Part shown: positions 44,624-54,137 of the stretch, piece after piece
Layout of the letters: each line of letters opens with the position of its first letter
How positions within the stretch are numbered: position 1 is the stretch's first letter
Assembly: GCF_000521805.1 (NCBI RefSeq)
Contig: NZ_JAMB01000005.1
Span: 141,044-205,043, forward strand
DNA from: Marinomonas ushuaiensis DSM 15871
GTDB lineage: Bacteria; Pseudomonadota; Gammaproteobacteria; Pseudomonadales; Marinomonadaceae
Length of the DNA stretch: 64,000 bases
Reading direction: 5' to 3'
The notes under the pieces: generated by a model
What the model was told of the DNA's origin: nothing
The model's database searches: none
The model's input: the letters and a program-made list of their open reading frames with translations, nothing else
Program-made: the position numbers and the translations under genes

Positions 44624-46141
44624 TTATTTCGTAAGTTGAGAAGATGACGTTTTAAAGCGACGATAGTTTGAAATTGATTTGTAGGCAGTGAAGGCAAGAA
44701 TTCCCACTGTTATTGCGATTAAGGTCGCACTAATAGGACGTTCAAAAAAGACCATTGCATCCCCTCTAGAAAGAAGCATTGAACGACGAAGGTGTTCTTC
44801 CATTAGTGGTCCTAAGACGAAACCAATTAAGAGCGGCGCGGGCTCAAATTTGTATAAACGCATCACATACCCAATGGCCCCTATAATTAAGGTTAACCAA
44901 ATATCGAATACGTTATTGTTTAGGCTGTAAACCCCCATGCAAATAAGCACAATGATGGTCGGGTACATGTACTTGTAAGGAATTTGTAACAAGCGAACCC
45001 AAATGCCGATAAGAGGGATGTTTAGAATAAGCAGCATAATATTACCGATTAGAAAACTGGCAATCAGTCCCCAAAACATATCTGGCGCTTCTGTTAATAA
45101 CCTTGGCCCGGGGGTTATACCGTGAATCATTAACGCACCAATGACGAGAGCCATTGGAGGGCTGCCGGGGACACCGAGGGTTAATGTCGGAATAAACGCT
45201 GTCTGTGTCGCTGAATTATTGGCAGCTTCAGGTACCGCAACAGCGGGAAGAACTCCTGTTCCAAATTTTTTCTTTTGCGGAGAAATACGTTTTTCAACGG
45301 CATAGGCTATCGCTGCTGCAATGGTTTGCCCAGTTCCTGGTAAGGCGCCAAAGAAAGATCCGATAGCACCGCCACGTAGAATAGGTGAAAAAAGCGATTT
45401 CCATTCAGATTTAGAAGGGTAGAAGTCGTTGTAATCAATGGATTGTGTTGCACTGCCTTTTTTGTTGTCACGTATTGATGCAATTAATTCACTGACACCG
45501 AATAGGCCCATGGCGACAATAACAATATGAATACCATCACGCAGCTCTGGAATGCCCATCGTAAATCTTTGATCACCTGTCGTCAGGTCAATGCCTATAC
45601 TGCCGAGCATCAAACCTAGAACCACCATAGTGATACCTTTTAACGCACCTCCGTTACTTACTGCAGAAGCAGCGACTAAACCGAGTAGAATGACGGCAAA
45701 ATAGTCAGGAGGGCCAAAAGACAACGCCAACTGAGCGAGTGAAGGCGCCAACACAGCCATTACCAGCATGCCGATCATTCCACCACCAAAAGAGGCAATG
45801 GCAGTAGAAAAGAGTGCTACACCAGCACGGCCTTTTTTAGCGAGAGGGTAGCCGTCAATGCATGTGATTGACGCCGCAGGAGTGCCGGGTATGTTCATTA
45901 ATATCGAAGCAATAGAACCACCGTATTCAGCACCATAATAGACACCTGCAATCATGACTAAAGCGGAAGTCGGATCTAAATAAAAGGATAAAGGTAAGAT
46001 CATGGCAATAGCGGCAAGTGACCCAATACCCGGCAGTACGCCAATAAAGGTGCCAAGAAAGACACCGATGAAGCAATACATCAAGTTTTCTGGCTGTAAA
46101 ACAATGGATAGCCCTTGTGCGAAATTCGCTAAAATTTCCAT
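44624..46141 (-). CDS. Tripartite tricarboxylate transporter large permease (TctA)
   Basis: A 505-residue integral membrane protein with about twelve segments. It shows the family motif GTFIGVLPGIGSLAAIAMILPLSFYLDP (about 29-56), AGVYYGAEYGGSIASILMNIPGTPAASITCIDGYPLAKKGRAG, and GALPGTGQTIAAAIAYAVEKR. Only two bases separate it from tctB and 14 from tctC, so it is the middle gene of a tight operon. Confidence 0.94.
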   Translation of the reverse strand: MEILANFAQGLSIVLQPENLMYCFIGVFLGTFIGVLPGIGSLAAIAMILPLSFYLDPTSALVMIAGVYYGAEYGGSIASILMNIPGTPAASITCIDGYPLAKKGRAGVALFSTAIASFGGGMIGMLVMAVLAPSLAQLALSFGPPDYFAVILLGLVAASAVSNGGALKGITMVVLGLMLGSIGIDLTTGDQRFTMGIPELRDGIHIVIVAMGLFGVSELIASIRDNKKGSATQSIDYNDFYPSKSEWKSLFSPILRGGAIGSFFGALPGTGQTIAAAIAYAVEKRISPQKKKFGTGVLPAVAVPEAANNSATQTAFIPTLTLGVPGSPPMALVIGALMIHGITPGPRLLTEAPDMFWGLIASFLIGNIMLLILNIPLIGIWVRLLQIPYKYMYPTIIVLICMGVYSLNNNVFDIWLTLIIGAIGYVMRLYKFEPAPLLIGFVLGPLMEEHLRRSMLLSRGDAMVFFERPISATLIAITVGILAFTAYKSISNYRRFKTSSSQLTK

Positions 46142-46143
46142 CG

Positions 46144-46638
46144 TTAAAGCCCCACGAAAGGTTTAAAAGGTAAGTTAAGCAACTCAATGAATAGAATCCA
46201 ACAAACGGCACCGACACAGCTTCCAAGAATAATTTTACCAACTAGAGATAAGCTTCGGTCTGGTAAGCTCGCGACAAATACTGTTAGAAATGCCGCTGGA
46301 ACTAACCCTAATTTCTCGGCTGTTAATGCAAAAACAGCTAATGCGGAACAGATGGCACAAAAACCAATCCAATCTGGTGTACTTGCTAAACCATCACCAC
46401 GTAATTCATAGAAACAAATAGCAAGTGATAGCGCCCCTAGAATCATACCCGTGATAAAAGGGAATGCCCCTGTTCCTAACCTAAATGGTGAACCAAGTCC
46501 TAAACCTATACCGCCGACTATAAAAATAATGCTGACAATAAAAAGGATAATTCCCCCAGTCGCGCCAAACCATACAGAGGGATCAGAAACTGTATTACTG
46601 CATTCAACTGCGTCTATTTTTTCGTTTTGAAGACTCAT
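46144..46638 (-). CDS. Tripartite tricarboxylate transporter small permease (TctB)
   Basis: A 164-residue membrane protein with four hydrophobic segments and the TctB-type GGIGLGLGSPFRLGTGAFPFITGMILGALSLAI stretch. It sits between uraD and tctA on the minus strand, 2 bases from tctA and 13 from uraD, so transport and uraD are co-transcribed. Confidence 0.9.
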   Translation of the reverse strand: MSLQNEKIDAVECSNTVSDPSVWFGATGGIILFIVSIIFIVGGIGLGLGSPFRLGTGAFPFITGMILGALSLAICFYELRGDGLASTPDWIGFCAICSALAVFALTAEKLGLVPAAFLTVFVASLPDRSLSLVGKIILGSCVGAVCWILFIELLNLPFKPFVGL

Positions 46639-46651
46639 TATGATTGTTTAC

Positions 46652-47185
46652 CTATCTATTCTTGGGGCTTGTTGTGTCATCAATGCTTAAAAATATCTTA
46701 ATACGTGCGGCACTAACGGCATGTATCTGTTCAATAGCGTTCTTCATTTCCGAAGCTCGATTACCAGCAAGGCGCGTTTCAAAGTTTTTTATCACACTTT
46801 CCATGTTTGTATGGCGCGCAAGAGCGACAATAAAGGGGAAACCAAACTTCTCTTGATATTGGGCGTTCAAAGTGACGAGGTGTGTGCGATGTTCGTTATG
46901 CTGTGATGTCAAATCAAAACGGCCTTGTTCTTGTTGTGATGCGCTGGTCATGGAAAGTGATTTGTTTGGTGCAAGCTCTGGGTGTGCTCTAAAAAGGGTA
47001 AGAGATTCTTCTTCATTTAACTTGAGTAATTCACAAAGAATGGCATCGCAAAGAGCGTGTGAATCTGCAAAAGGGCGATGCTTAGACACTTTTTCTGCGA
47101 TGTGTGGTGCTCGTTCGATTAATGGGGAAATCATCGAAACGGCTAGATCGTCGCCTGCATTATTAAGTTTAGAAAGAGTATTCAT
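46652..47185 (-). CDS. uraD: OHCU decarboxylase (ureidoimidazoline decarboxylase)
   Basis: Enzyme that decarboxylates 2-oxo-4-hydroxy-4-carboxy-5-ureidoimidazoline to S-allantoin in uric acid breakdown. In 177 residues the catalytic His68 sits in FRAHPELAP, and the conserved Glu86 in SQQEQGRFD and the FGFPFIVA stretch (about 114-121) follow, as in family members. It is the first gene of the TTT transporter operon, 13 bases before tctB, and follows a LysR gene. Neither uricase nor hydroxyisourate hydrolase is in the window. Confidence 0.92.
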   Translation of the reverse strand: MNTLSKLNNAGDDLAVSMISPLIERAPHIAEKVSKHRPFADSHALCDAILCELLKLNEEESLTLFRAHPELAPNKSLSMTSASQQEQGRFDLTSQHNEHRTHLVTLNAQYQEKFGFPFIVALARHTNMESVIKNFETRLAGNRASEMKNAIEQIHAVSAARIKIFLSIDDTTSPKNR

Positions 47186-47307
47186 ATGGCCCTAGAATCT
47201 ATTGATTTAAATAGAGACTAGGGCGTTATTTCATTCCCGTCTATAGAATAATATCGAACCTATCATTCTAATTATTAGAATTTATATGTAATTATGTATT
47301 TATATTG

Positions 47308-48231
47308 TTAAGATATTAGTCCGTTGTTTGGTCGCTCTAATAACTGTTCAGCAATATGAATGATTTTCGTACCAACATCGGATAGCGGCATTTGTGCGTT
47401 TGATATGACGGCAATGGATTGTTGAAAAAGGTCTGTATCACTGATTGGAATAAATTTTAGTAAACCAGATTTGATCTCGGGCCCAGCGTCAATTTCAGAT
47501 GTGACTGATACATACTTCCCTGACACAGCAAGTAACTTCATTAGTTGTACTGAACTAACAACCATAGAGTTAACGGCTTTTTCAAAGATCCATCCATGGC
47601 GTGCTTCTAACAGCTTTCTGATGGGAAGGGAAGCGCCTTGAAATGCTACAGGGAAAGTGACAAATTCTTCTAGAGTTATACTTTTTTTAGCTGCAATAGG
47701 GTGATCAGGTGCGGCTATACAGCCTAACGGAAATTCTTTTGACCAATGATAAATAAGGTCAACATCGGGCTTAGGGTTCGCGACTATAGCAATGTCGAAG
47801 TCTCCGTTTATGACCCCTTTTACAGCACGATCAGGGCTGGTAATCTCGAACTCTGTTTGGACTCGTGGAAATCTATGGCTTATCTCACTTGCTAGTTCTA
47901 ATGCTAAACCGTTTACCATTCCATCCATTGTGGCAATCCGGATTTTACCGTATTCGATCCCTCTATTTGCTTGCATTAGGGTCCAAAGTTTAGCGCTATC
48001 GAATCGCCAGTTTCGTGCTAAATCCAATATTAATCGACCCGCTGGCGTAAGCACCATACCTTTTACATTGCGATCGAAAATTAATTCTCCTAAATCCTCC
48101 TCTATGGTTATGATTTGACGATGAATTGCCGAAGCGGATATTCCTATTTCACGAGAAGCCGCCTGAATTGATCCAAGGTGAGCAACCTGTTCGACATATT
48201 GTAAGGAGCGAGGAACTAAATGCAGAGCCAT
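47308..48231 (-). CDS. LysR family transcriptional regulator (probable uraD-tct regulator)
   Basis: A 307-residue LysR protein. The N-terminal domain reads LQYVEQVAHLGSIQAASREIGISASAIHRQIITIEEDLGELIF, followed by a full effector domain. It is in the same orientation as uraD-tctBAC and lies 122 bases upstream, with an AT-rich palindromic stretch TTCTAATTATTAGAA (47265-47279) in the gap as a possible operator. Control of the uraD-TTT operon is inferred from position. Confidence 0.85.
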   Translation of the reverse strand: MALHLVPRSLQYVEQVAHLGSIQAASREIGISASAIHRQIITIEEDLGELIFDRNVKGMVLTPAGRLILDLARNWRFDSAKLWTLMQANRGIEYGKIRIATMDGMVNGLALELASEISHRFPRVQTEFEITSPDRAVKGVINGDFDIAIVANPKPDVDLIYHWSKEFPLGCIAAPDHPIAAKKSITLEEFVTFPVAFQGASLPIRKLLEARHGWIFEKAVNSMVVSSVQLMKLLAVSGKYVSVTSEIDAGPEIKSGLLKFIPISDTDLFQQSIAVISNAQMPLSDVGTKIIHIAEQLLERPNNGLIS

Positions 48232-48352
48232 TTTCTTTGTCTCATATAATGAATAGGGATCGAGAGTACTAAGTCCATTCTATAAAAGAGAATAAAAAAT
48301 AAAAGAGATTTTACTAAATAGAACAAATAAGGCGCTTGTTTTTAATTGCGTC

Positions 48353-49279
48353 TTAATTGGTGTGGTATTTTGGCTGCAATAAAAGAGAGCTGTCACAACG
48401 AAAGTGTCTAGGCTGTTGAGTCATTGGATCTACGAACGAGAGTTCTTTTGCTAGCAGCTGCAGCGGTGCTTCATAGTTATCTGCTGACTCTGGCTGTAAT
48501 TCTGTTCCTAGTGGCAGATAGTATTTGTCATTTAATATCGACCAGCCCAGAGTCTGCATATGGAGGCGTAATTGGTGCGTTTTTCCGGTTATTGGTCGTA
48601 GTTCAAATAACGCCTTCTGATCTGTTTGTTGTACACAGCGAATCATTGAATGACTGTTGGCTTCGCCTTCGGTCACCTTCATAAGAAAGCTCGGTTCAGA
48701 CTTCTCAATACGATTTTTAATCTCCCATTCTTTACCCACTAAATTTTCTACGAAACGGTTGTTGGAACTGGCAATCGCTTGGTAGGTTTTATGTATTTGT
48801 TGGGTTTTAAATAACTGATGATAATCATGGAGTGTGTCTAGGTTTGTAGAAAATATGACTAATCCCGCAGTGACCCTGTCTAGTCGGTGTAAGGCTTGTA
48901 AGTGCTTGATACCAGTGCGGCGACGTAAACGGTTTTGAAGGCATTCATTCACATAAATTCCGCCGGGTGTAACAGGCAGAAAATGGGGTTTATACGCCAC
49001 TAGAATATGTTTGTCCTGAAACAGTATGGTTTCTTCAAAAGGGACAATTGGTTCATCTTGAACCTCTCTATAATAATAGACGCGTTGCTGAGGCCGAAGG
49101 AGGGACTGAGGGTTTATGAATGAGCCATCATGCCAATGGATTTTTTTATCGATCATGCGCTGTCGCCAAATATTAGCATCAATATAAGGGAATTTAACAA
49201 TCAAGTATTCCAGCACTGTGGCGACGCCGGGGTCTGTCTGAGGTAAACTTAGCTTTGATGGATTTTCTGAAATTGCCAT
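48353..49279 (-). CDS. RluA-family pseudouridine synthase
   Basis: Isomerises uridine to pseudouridine in rRNA or tRNA. The 308-residue protein has the catalytic-motif region LHRLDRVTAGLVIFST (HRLDRxTSG family motif with the nucleophilic Asp), KPHFLPVTPGG and LRPITGKTHQLRLHMQTLGWSILND. The N-terminal part lacks an obvious S4 domain signature but has IDKKIHW-type residues. ATG at 49279 is preferred over a TTG four codons upstream. The target base is unknown; it resembles the TruC/RluA-C group. Confidence 0.87.
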   Translation of the reverse strand: MAISENPSKLSLPQTDPGVATVLEYLIVKFPYIDANIWRQRMIDKKIHWHDGSFINPQSLLRPQQRVYYYREVQDEPIVPFEETILFQDKHILVAYKPHFLPVTPGGIYVNECLQNRLRRRTGIKHLQALHRLDRVTAGLVIFSTNLDTLHDYHQLFKTQQIHKTYQAIASSNNRFVENLVGKEWEIKNRIEKSEPSFLMKVTEGEANSHSMIRCVQQTDQKALFELRPITGKTHQLRLHMQTLGWSILNDKYYLPLGTELQPESADNYEAPLQLLAKELSFVDPMTQQPRHFRCDSSLLLQPKYHTN

Positions 49280-49380
49280 GTAGCGATACAAACCTTCGAC
49301 TATAGTGTGCGATTTATGGTGACTATAACATGACCTTGATTATGCGAGCTCATGTTAAGTGGTTTATGAAGAGATAAAAT

Positions 49381-49965
49381 ATGCAGCGTCCTACTAAAGA
49401 GCAGATAAGAGAGTTACCCATGTATGTGGGGCTTGATCTGTTAGATATTAAGATTATTGAAAATGAACAGGATGCGGCTGAGGCATTAAAAGAGCTAGAA
49501 AACGAAACTTGTTTAGGGTTCGATACAGAAAGCAAGCCGATTTTCAATAAAGGCCAAGTGAGCCCTGGACCATCGTTAATTCAAATAGCCACAGAATCAA
49601 AAGCGTTTCTGTTTCCTATTCGTTTTCCTGCTGCTGTGTCTGCAGCCGCAGAAATCTTAATCAATCCGGCCATTATGAAAGTCGGTTTCGGCATCAAAGA
49701 CGACAACAAAGAGCTGCGTAATAAACTCAATATCGACATTGTGAACACACAAGATTTATCCTTTACCTTAAAGCGCCTGATTGGCGATAAAAATACTATA
49801 GGAGCACGTTCTGCGGTGGCGATGGTGCTTAAGGCTCGTTTAGGGAAGGGCGCGCAAAAATCCAATTGGGGGGCTTACCCTCTTAAAAAAAGCCAGATTC
49901 TGTATGCTGCTAATGATGCTCATGCTGCCATTTGTGTTGAAAAAGCATTATCTGCATTGGTTTAA
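49381..49965 (+). CDS. DEDDy 3'-5' exonuclease (WRN/RNase D-like)
   Basis: A 194-residue exonuclease domain. Exo I is FDTES (about 48-52), Exo II lies in KVGFGIKDDNKEL (about 101-113), and Exo III is YAANDAHAA (about 178-186), giving the four acidic residues plus the Tyr of DEDDy nucleases. It resembles stand-alone WRN-like exonucleases that lack HRDC domains. It is divergent from the pseudouridine synthase and 33 bases before yqfB. Nucleic acid target unknown. Confidence 0.9.
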   Translation: MQRPTKEQIRELPMYVGLDLLDIKIIENEQDAAEALKELENETCLGFDTESKPIFNKGQVSPGPSLIQIATESKAFLFPIRFPAAVSAAAEILINPAIMKVGFGIKDDNKELRNKLNIDIVNTQDLSFTLKRLIGDKNTIGARSAVAMVLKARLGKGAQKSNWGAYPLKKSQILYAANDAHAAICVEKALSALV

Positions 49966-49998
49966 ATACACTAGTTTAAATACATCTAAGGAAACACT

Positions 49999-50313
49999 TT
50001 GAGCCAATCTGAGATCACTTTTTTCCAGCGCTTTGAAGCCGATATTCTTTTAGGAAAGAAAACCATCACAATTAGAGATGAATCGGAAAAAGACTATGTC
50101 CCCAATAGCGTTGTACAAGTGTCGACTTATGAAGAAGGACGTTGGTTTTGTGAGCTTAAAATACAATCAGTTAACGCCATAAAATTTAGTGAGTTATCAG
50201 ATTTTCACGCCACGCAAGAGAACATGACACTTTCTGAGTTGAAAGATATTATCCAAGACATTTATCCAAATATCGAAAAGTTGTATGTGATTTCATACGA
50301 GTTTATTGGTTAG
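49999..50313 (+). CDS. yqfB: ASCH-domain N4-acetylcytidine amidohydrolase
   Basis: A 104-residue ASCH-fold protein. It matches YqfB: an N-terminal ITFFQRFEADILLGKKTITIRDESE with the catalytic Lys-Thr-Thr/Arg environment, followed by QVSTYEEGRWFCELKI. YqfB hydrolyses N4-acetylcytidine nucleosides. The start is TTG preceded by AAGGA seven bases upstream. It lies just after the exonuclease gene, perhaps in one transcript. Confidence 0.88.
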   Translation: MSQSEITFFQRFEADILLGKKTITIRDESEKDYVPNSVVQVSTYEEGRWFCELKIQSVNAIKFSELSDFHATQENMTLSELKDIIQDIYPNIEKLYVISYEFIG

Positions 50314-50468
50314 TTATTTTTTTGATTCCATTAGACTATTTATTAAATTTATCTCTTCAAACTTTTACTATTCATTTCAATATCTTGGGCATGAAATCTG
50401 CATATAGACTTTATTAAAGAAGATGTTTATTCTGAATTTAATTGAAAATTATTTTATAGGAAAATACT

Positions 50469-52064
50469 ATGAAAAAACCTAGTTTACGCCATTCAGCTCT
50501 ACTCTCCAGTGTCTTAGTTTCATTGGTTGCGGGAGTATCTGCTACTGGTGCATCAGCAGAAACCTTCCGCTGGGCTTCCAATACAGATCCACAAACTATG
50601 GACCCACATGCTGTAAACTCGGCACCAGTATTGTCCTTTTTGAATAATGTTTATGAAGGTTTGGTACGACGTGGTGAAGCGATGGCTATCGAGCCATCAT
50701 TAGCAACGTCTTGGGAACCGCTAGTTGGTAAAAATGGCTGGCGCTTTCATTTACGTAAAAACGTTACCTTCCAAGATGGTGCTGCTTTTACTGCGGAAGA
50801 CGTATTATTTTCTTATCAACGGGCTTCTAGTGAAGCGGCTGATGTTCGTTCATGGTTCGCGCCAGTTGCTGACGTCAAGGTTGTTGATGAATACACGATT
50901 GATTTTGTGACAAAGGCACCTAATCCTCTTTTCCCTGATTCTATCGCTAACTTCATGATTTTGGACAAAGGCTGGGCTGAGAAAAACAATGCTGCTTTGC
51001 CAGCAAGTGATGCTGAAAACTTCGCTACTATGAATGTGAACGGCACCGGGCCTTTTGTTTTATCAAGCCGTGATCCAGGCGTTAAAACCGTTTTAAAACC
51101 GTATTCTGGCTGGTGGGATACAGCGACACATAATGTGACAGAAGCGGTCTTTACACCAATCGGTAACCCTGCGACAGGGATTGCAGCTTTACTTTCAGGC
51201 GAAATCGACTTTATTCAGCCAATTCCGTTGCAAGATGCTAAACAAGTTGAAAGTCGTAAAGGCTTTAAAATTTTAGAAGGTGAAGAAACCCGTGTCATTA
51301 TGTTTGGTTTCGGCCATGAGCACGAAAAACTGCTTTATTCTTCTGATGTAAAAGATGCGAACCCATTTAAAGATCCTCGAGTTCGTCTAGCCGCATCTCA
51401 TGCGATTAACATGGCTTCGATCGATCGAGTCTTGTTCCGTGGCAAAATTGAAGCCGCATCTCAATTAGTACCAGCTGGTATCTCAGGCTATTCTGAGGAA
51501 AACGCCGCTCGCCATGAATACGATCCAAAACGTTCGAAAGAGTTGCTAGCAGAAGCGGGCTACCCAAATGGCTTTAGCTTTGGCTTAAAATGTACCAATG
51601 ATCGTTACATCAACGATGAAGCTTTGTGTCGTGCCGCAGCGTCTATGTTGAGTGCCGTTGGTCTAAAAGCGAAATTAAGCACGGGCCCAGTTCGTGATTA
51701 CTGGACGCAATTACGTGCGGATGATTTCGATATGTACTTGTTAGGTTGGTCACCAGGTACCTTTGATATGGAACACCCAATTCGTTTCTTGTTACATAGC
51801 CAAGATGATGTGAAAAAATTGGGTTCTTGGAACTTCGGTAATTACTCAAATGCACGTGTTGATGAGTTACTTCCATTGATTCAGCAAGAAATTAATCCTA
51901 CCAATCGTCAAAACTTAATTGATGAAGTTGTGTCTATTTCGCAGAAAGAGGCGGCGTATATCCCCCTTTATACTCAACCATTAATTTGGGCGACAAAAGA
52001 AAATGTTGATATGACGCAACGTGCTGATAACTTCTTCTTATTGCGTTGGGTTACTGTGAATTAA
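50469..52064 (+). CDS. Oligopeptide/dipeptide ABC transporter substrate-binding protein
   Basis: A 531-residue periplasmic receptor with a signal peptide ending ATGASA and the SBP_bac_5 family pattern: SNTDPQTMDPHAVNSAP, FLNNVYEGLVRRG, WRFHLRKNVTFQDGAAFTAEDVLFSYQRA, and CTNDRYINDEALCRAAASML. It is the first gene of a complete Dpp/Opp-type importer (two permeases and a fused ATPase downstream). A hairpin after its stop could favour high binding-protein output. Confidence 0.93.
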   Translation: MKKPSLRHSALLSSVLVSLVAGVSATGASAETFRWASNTDPQTMDPHAVNSAPVLSFLNNVYEGLVRRGEAMAIEPSLATSWEPLVGKNGWRFHLRKNVTFQDGAAFTAEDVLFSYQRASSEAADVRSWFAPVADVKVVDEYTIDFVTKAPNPLFPDSIANFMILDKGWAEKNNAALPASDAENFATMNVNGTGPFVLSSRDPGVKTVLKPYSGWWDTATHNVTEAVFTPIGNPATGIAALLSGEIDFIQPIPLQDAKQVESRKGFKILEGEETRVIMFGFGHEHEKLLYSSDVKDANPFKDPRVRLAASHAINMASIDRVLFRGKIEAASQLVPAGISGYSEENAARHEYDPKRSKELLAEAGYPNGFSFGLKCTNDRYINDEALCRAAASMLSAVGLKAKLSTGPVRDYWTQLRADDFDMYLLGWSPGTFDMEHPIRFLLHSQDDVKKLGSWNFGNYSNARVDELLPLIQQEINPTNRQNLIDEVVSISQKEAAYIPLYTQPLIWATKENVDMTQRADNFFLLRWVTVN

Positions 52065-52094
52065 TTGAAGAAGCCTTTATAAGGTTAAGGTACG

Positions 52095-52158
52095 AGCTAA
52101 TACCTTGTTGAAGATGAGCGTATTTCCTTCTTCAGTAGGGTATTAGCTTTACTTTTTT
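52095..52158 (+). terminator. Hairpin after the oligopeptide binding-protein gene
   Basis: Outer arms AGCTAATACC / GGTATTAGCT (52095-52104 and 52139-52148) with an inner TGAAGA / TCTTCA pairing, then TTTACTTTTTT. It probably causes partial termination between the receptor gene and the permease genes, a common way to raise the ratio of receptor. Confidence 0.65.
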
Positions 52159-52254
52159 AGACGGCATTGTTTTTAGACGCTATTAGTTTCGTTTGCTCTG
52201 TCATCTAAAACACCTTCTAACATAAAAAATTAACGGTTTAAAAGTTGAACATTG

Positions 52255-53217
52255 ATGTTTTATTTTATTTATAAGCGACTCATCCAATCTGTGTTTGTGA
52301 TGCTCGCGGTGGCTTTTTTAGCCTTCTCTTTGTTCCGCTTTGTTGGGGACCCGATTACGCAAATGACGGGTGTGGAAACCTCCGTTGTCGATCAAGAAAG
52401 ATTGCGTGAAGAGCTAGGGCTGAATGACCCCTTCATTAGCCAATTTGGCAGATTCACTGTCGATATGTTACAAGGCGACTTTGGTTACTCGTTTCGTACT
52501 CGTCAACCTGTTGCTGAAATGATCGCCAGTCGTATTCCTGCAACGCTTGAATTGGGTGTTGTTGCATTGCTCATTTCACTGGTAGTTGGTATTCCCGCCG
52601 GTGTTTATACCGCGTTACGACCACGGGGCGTTATTACTCAAACCATACTAATGACCACGCTTATTGGTATTTCTATACCGACTTTTGTTATCGGCATCAT
52701 GCTTATTTTCTTATTTGGCGTACAGCTAGGGTGGTTGCCTACTTTTGGTCGAGGGGAAACCGTCAATATTGGTTTCTGGGAAAGTTCTTTCTTTTCTATT
52801 GATGGTTGGCGTGCGCTTATCTTACCTGCGGTTACCCTTGGTGTTTATCAACTCACATTGACCATGCGTTTGGTGCGAGCACAAATGATGGATGTGATGC
52901 GATCTGATTATATTCGCTTCGCTACCGCTCGTGGTGTGCCCATGAGACAGCTTTATTTCCGACATGCGCTAGCGAATACTATGGTGCCTGTTATTACCAT
53001 TATTGGTTTGCAGTTCGGCGGTGTTATCGCGTTTTCGATTGTTACCGAAAGTGTTTTCCAATGGCCGGGAATGGGCTTGTTGTTTCTTGAATCTATCCGT
53101 TTTGTTGATATCCCTGTGATGGGGGTTTATTTGGTTGTCATCGCTTTTTTCTTTGTGGTGGTGAACTTGCTTGTTGATCTTTTGTATGTGGCCATTGATC
53201 CACGTCTTCGAGTGTAG
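52255..53217 (+). CDS. Oligopeptide ABC transporter permease (DppB/OppB type)
   Basis: A 320-residue permease with six membrane segments. It starts FYFIYKRLIQSVFVMLAVAFLAFSLFRFVGDPI and carries the ABC coupling (EAA) loop near DYIRFATARGVPMRQLYFRHALANTMVP. ATG at 52255 is preferred to a TTG three bases earlier. It is co-transcribed with the second permease (8 bases apart) and the fused ATPase. Confidence 0.92.
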   Translation: MFYFIYKRLIQSVFVMLAVAFLAFSLFRFVGDPITQMTGVETSVVDQERLREELGLNDPFISQFGRFTVDMLQGDFGYSFRTRQPVAEMIASRIPATLELGVVALLISLVVGIPAGVYTALRPRGVITQTILMTTLIGISIPTFVIGIMLIFLFGVQLGWLPTFGRGETVNIGFWESSFFSIDGWRALILPAVTLGVYQLTLTMRLVRAQMMDVMRSDYIRFATARGVPMRQLYFRHALANTMVPVITIIGLQFGGVIAFSIVTESVFQWPGMGLLFLESIRFVDIPVMGVYLVVIAFFFVVVNLLVDLLYVAIDPRLRV

Positions 53218-53231
53218 GTAGGGAGATGAAT

Positions 53232-54137
53232 ATGAAAGAATTTATTAAGCGCTCAGAAGGTCTTTGGCTGTTTACTCGTAGCCCTGCGGTTATGGTTGCG
53301 GCGGTTATCGCTATTCTGATTTTTATTGGCGCTGCATTTGCGCCTTGGATTGCGTCTGTTAATCCTTACGATTTAGGCTCGTTTAGTTTGATGGACGGAT
53401 TACTTCCGCCGATTTGGCAGGAAGGCGGCATCTCACAATTTATGTTGGGTACCGATGATCAAGGGCGAGACATGATCTCGTCGATTTTATACGGTGCACG
53501 TTTGTCTTTGCTGATTGGCTTGTCTGCCATGGCGATTGCTACCGTGCTTGGCGTTGGACTTGGCCTTGCTGCTGGATTTTATGGTGGTCGTTTCGATGCC
53601 ATCATTATGCGTATTGCCGATATTCAGCTCGCTTTGCCTGCCATCTTAACGGCTTTATTGATTGATGGCATTGCTCGCGGAATCTTACCGCCAGAAGTAC
53701 AGCAAGATTTGCGTGTTGTCGTTTTAACCCTTGCGATTGCTTTATCCCTTTGGGTGAATTTTGCCCGTACTGCCCGTGCTTCTACTTTTGTAGAGATGAA
53801 CAAAGAATACGTGCAGGCCGCTATTATTATGGGGCAAGGTCCAATTCGTATTATGTTTATTCATATCTTGCCGAATATTTTGGGGCCACTTTTGGTCATT
53901 ATGACAGTTGACCTTGCTTCCGCGATTTTGCTCGAAGCGACCTTGTCATTCTTGGGCATTGGTCTTGCGGCGGACAGTCCATCATTAGGCACACTTATTC
54001 GTATTGGCATGCAGTTTATGTTGTCAGGTGAGTGGTGGATTTTATGGATACCGACTTTATTCCTTGTGGCATTAGTTGTCTCTATTAATACGCTTGGTGA
54101 TTTCATGCGTGATGTTTTTAATCCGGGGTTACGCTAA
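53232..54137 (+). CDS. Oligopeptide ABC transporter permease (DppC/OppC type)
   Basis: A permease of about 301 residues with six membrane segments, an N-terminal OppC_N domain and the coupling loop around EYVQAAIIMGQGPIRIMFIHILPN. It has the family run LGTDDQGRDMISSILYGARLSL. Two ATGs (53226 and 53232) are possible; AGGGAG lies six bases before the second, which I prefer. Its stop overlaps the ATPase ATG by one base. Confidence 0.91.
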   Translation: MKEFIKRSEGLWLFTRSPAVMVAAVIAILIFIGAAFAPWIASVNPYDLGSFSLMDGLLPPIWQEGGISQFMLGTDDQGRDMISSILYGARLSLLIGLSAMAIATVLGVGLGLAAGFYGGRFDAIIMRIADIQLALPAILTALLIDGIARGILPPEVQQDLRVVVLTLAIALSLWVNFARTARASTFVEMNKEYVQAAIIMGQGPIRIMFIHILPNILGPLLVIMTVDLASAILLEATLSFLGIGLAADSPSLGTLIRIGMQFMLSGEWWILWIPTLFLVALVVSINTLGDFMRDVFNPGLR

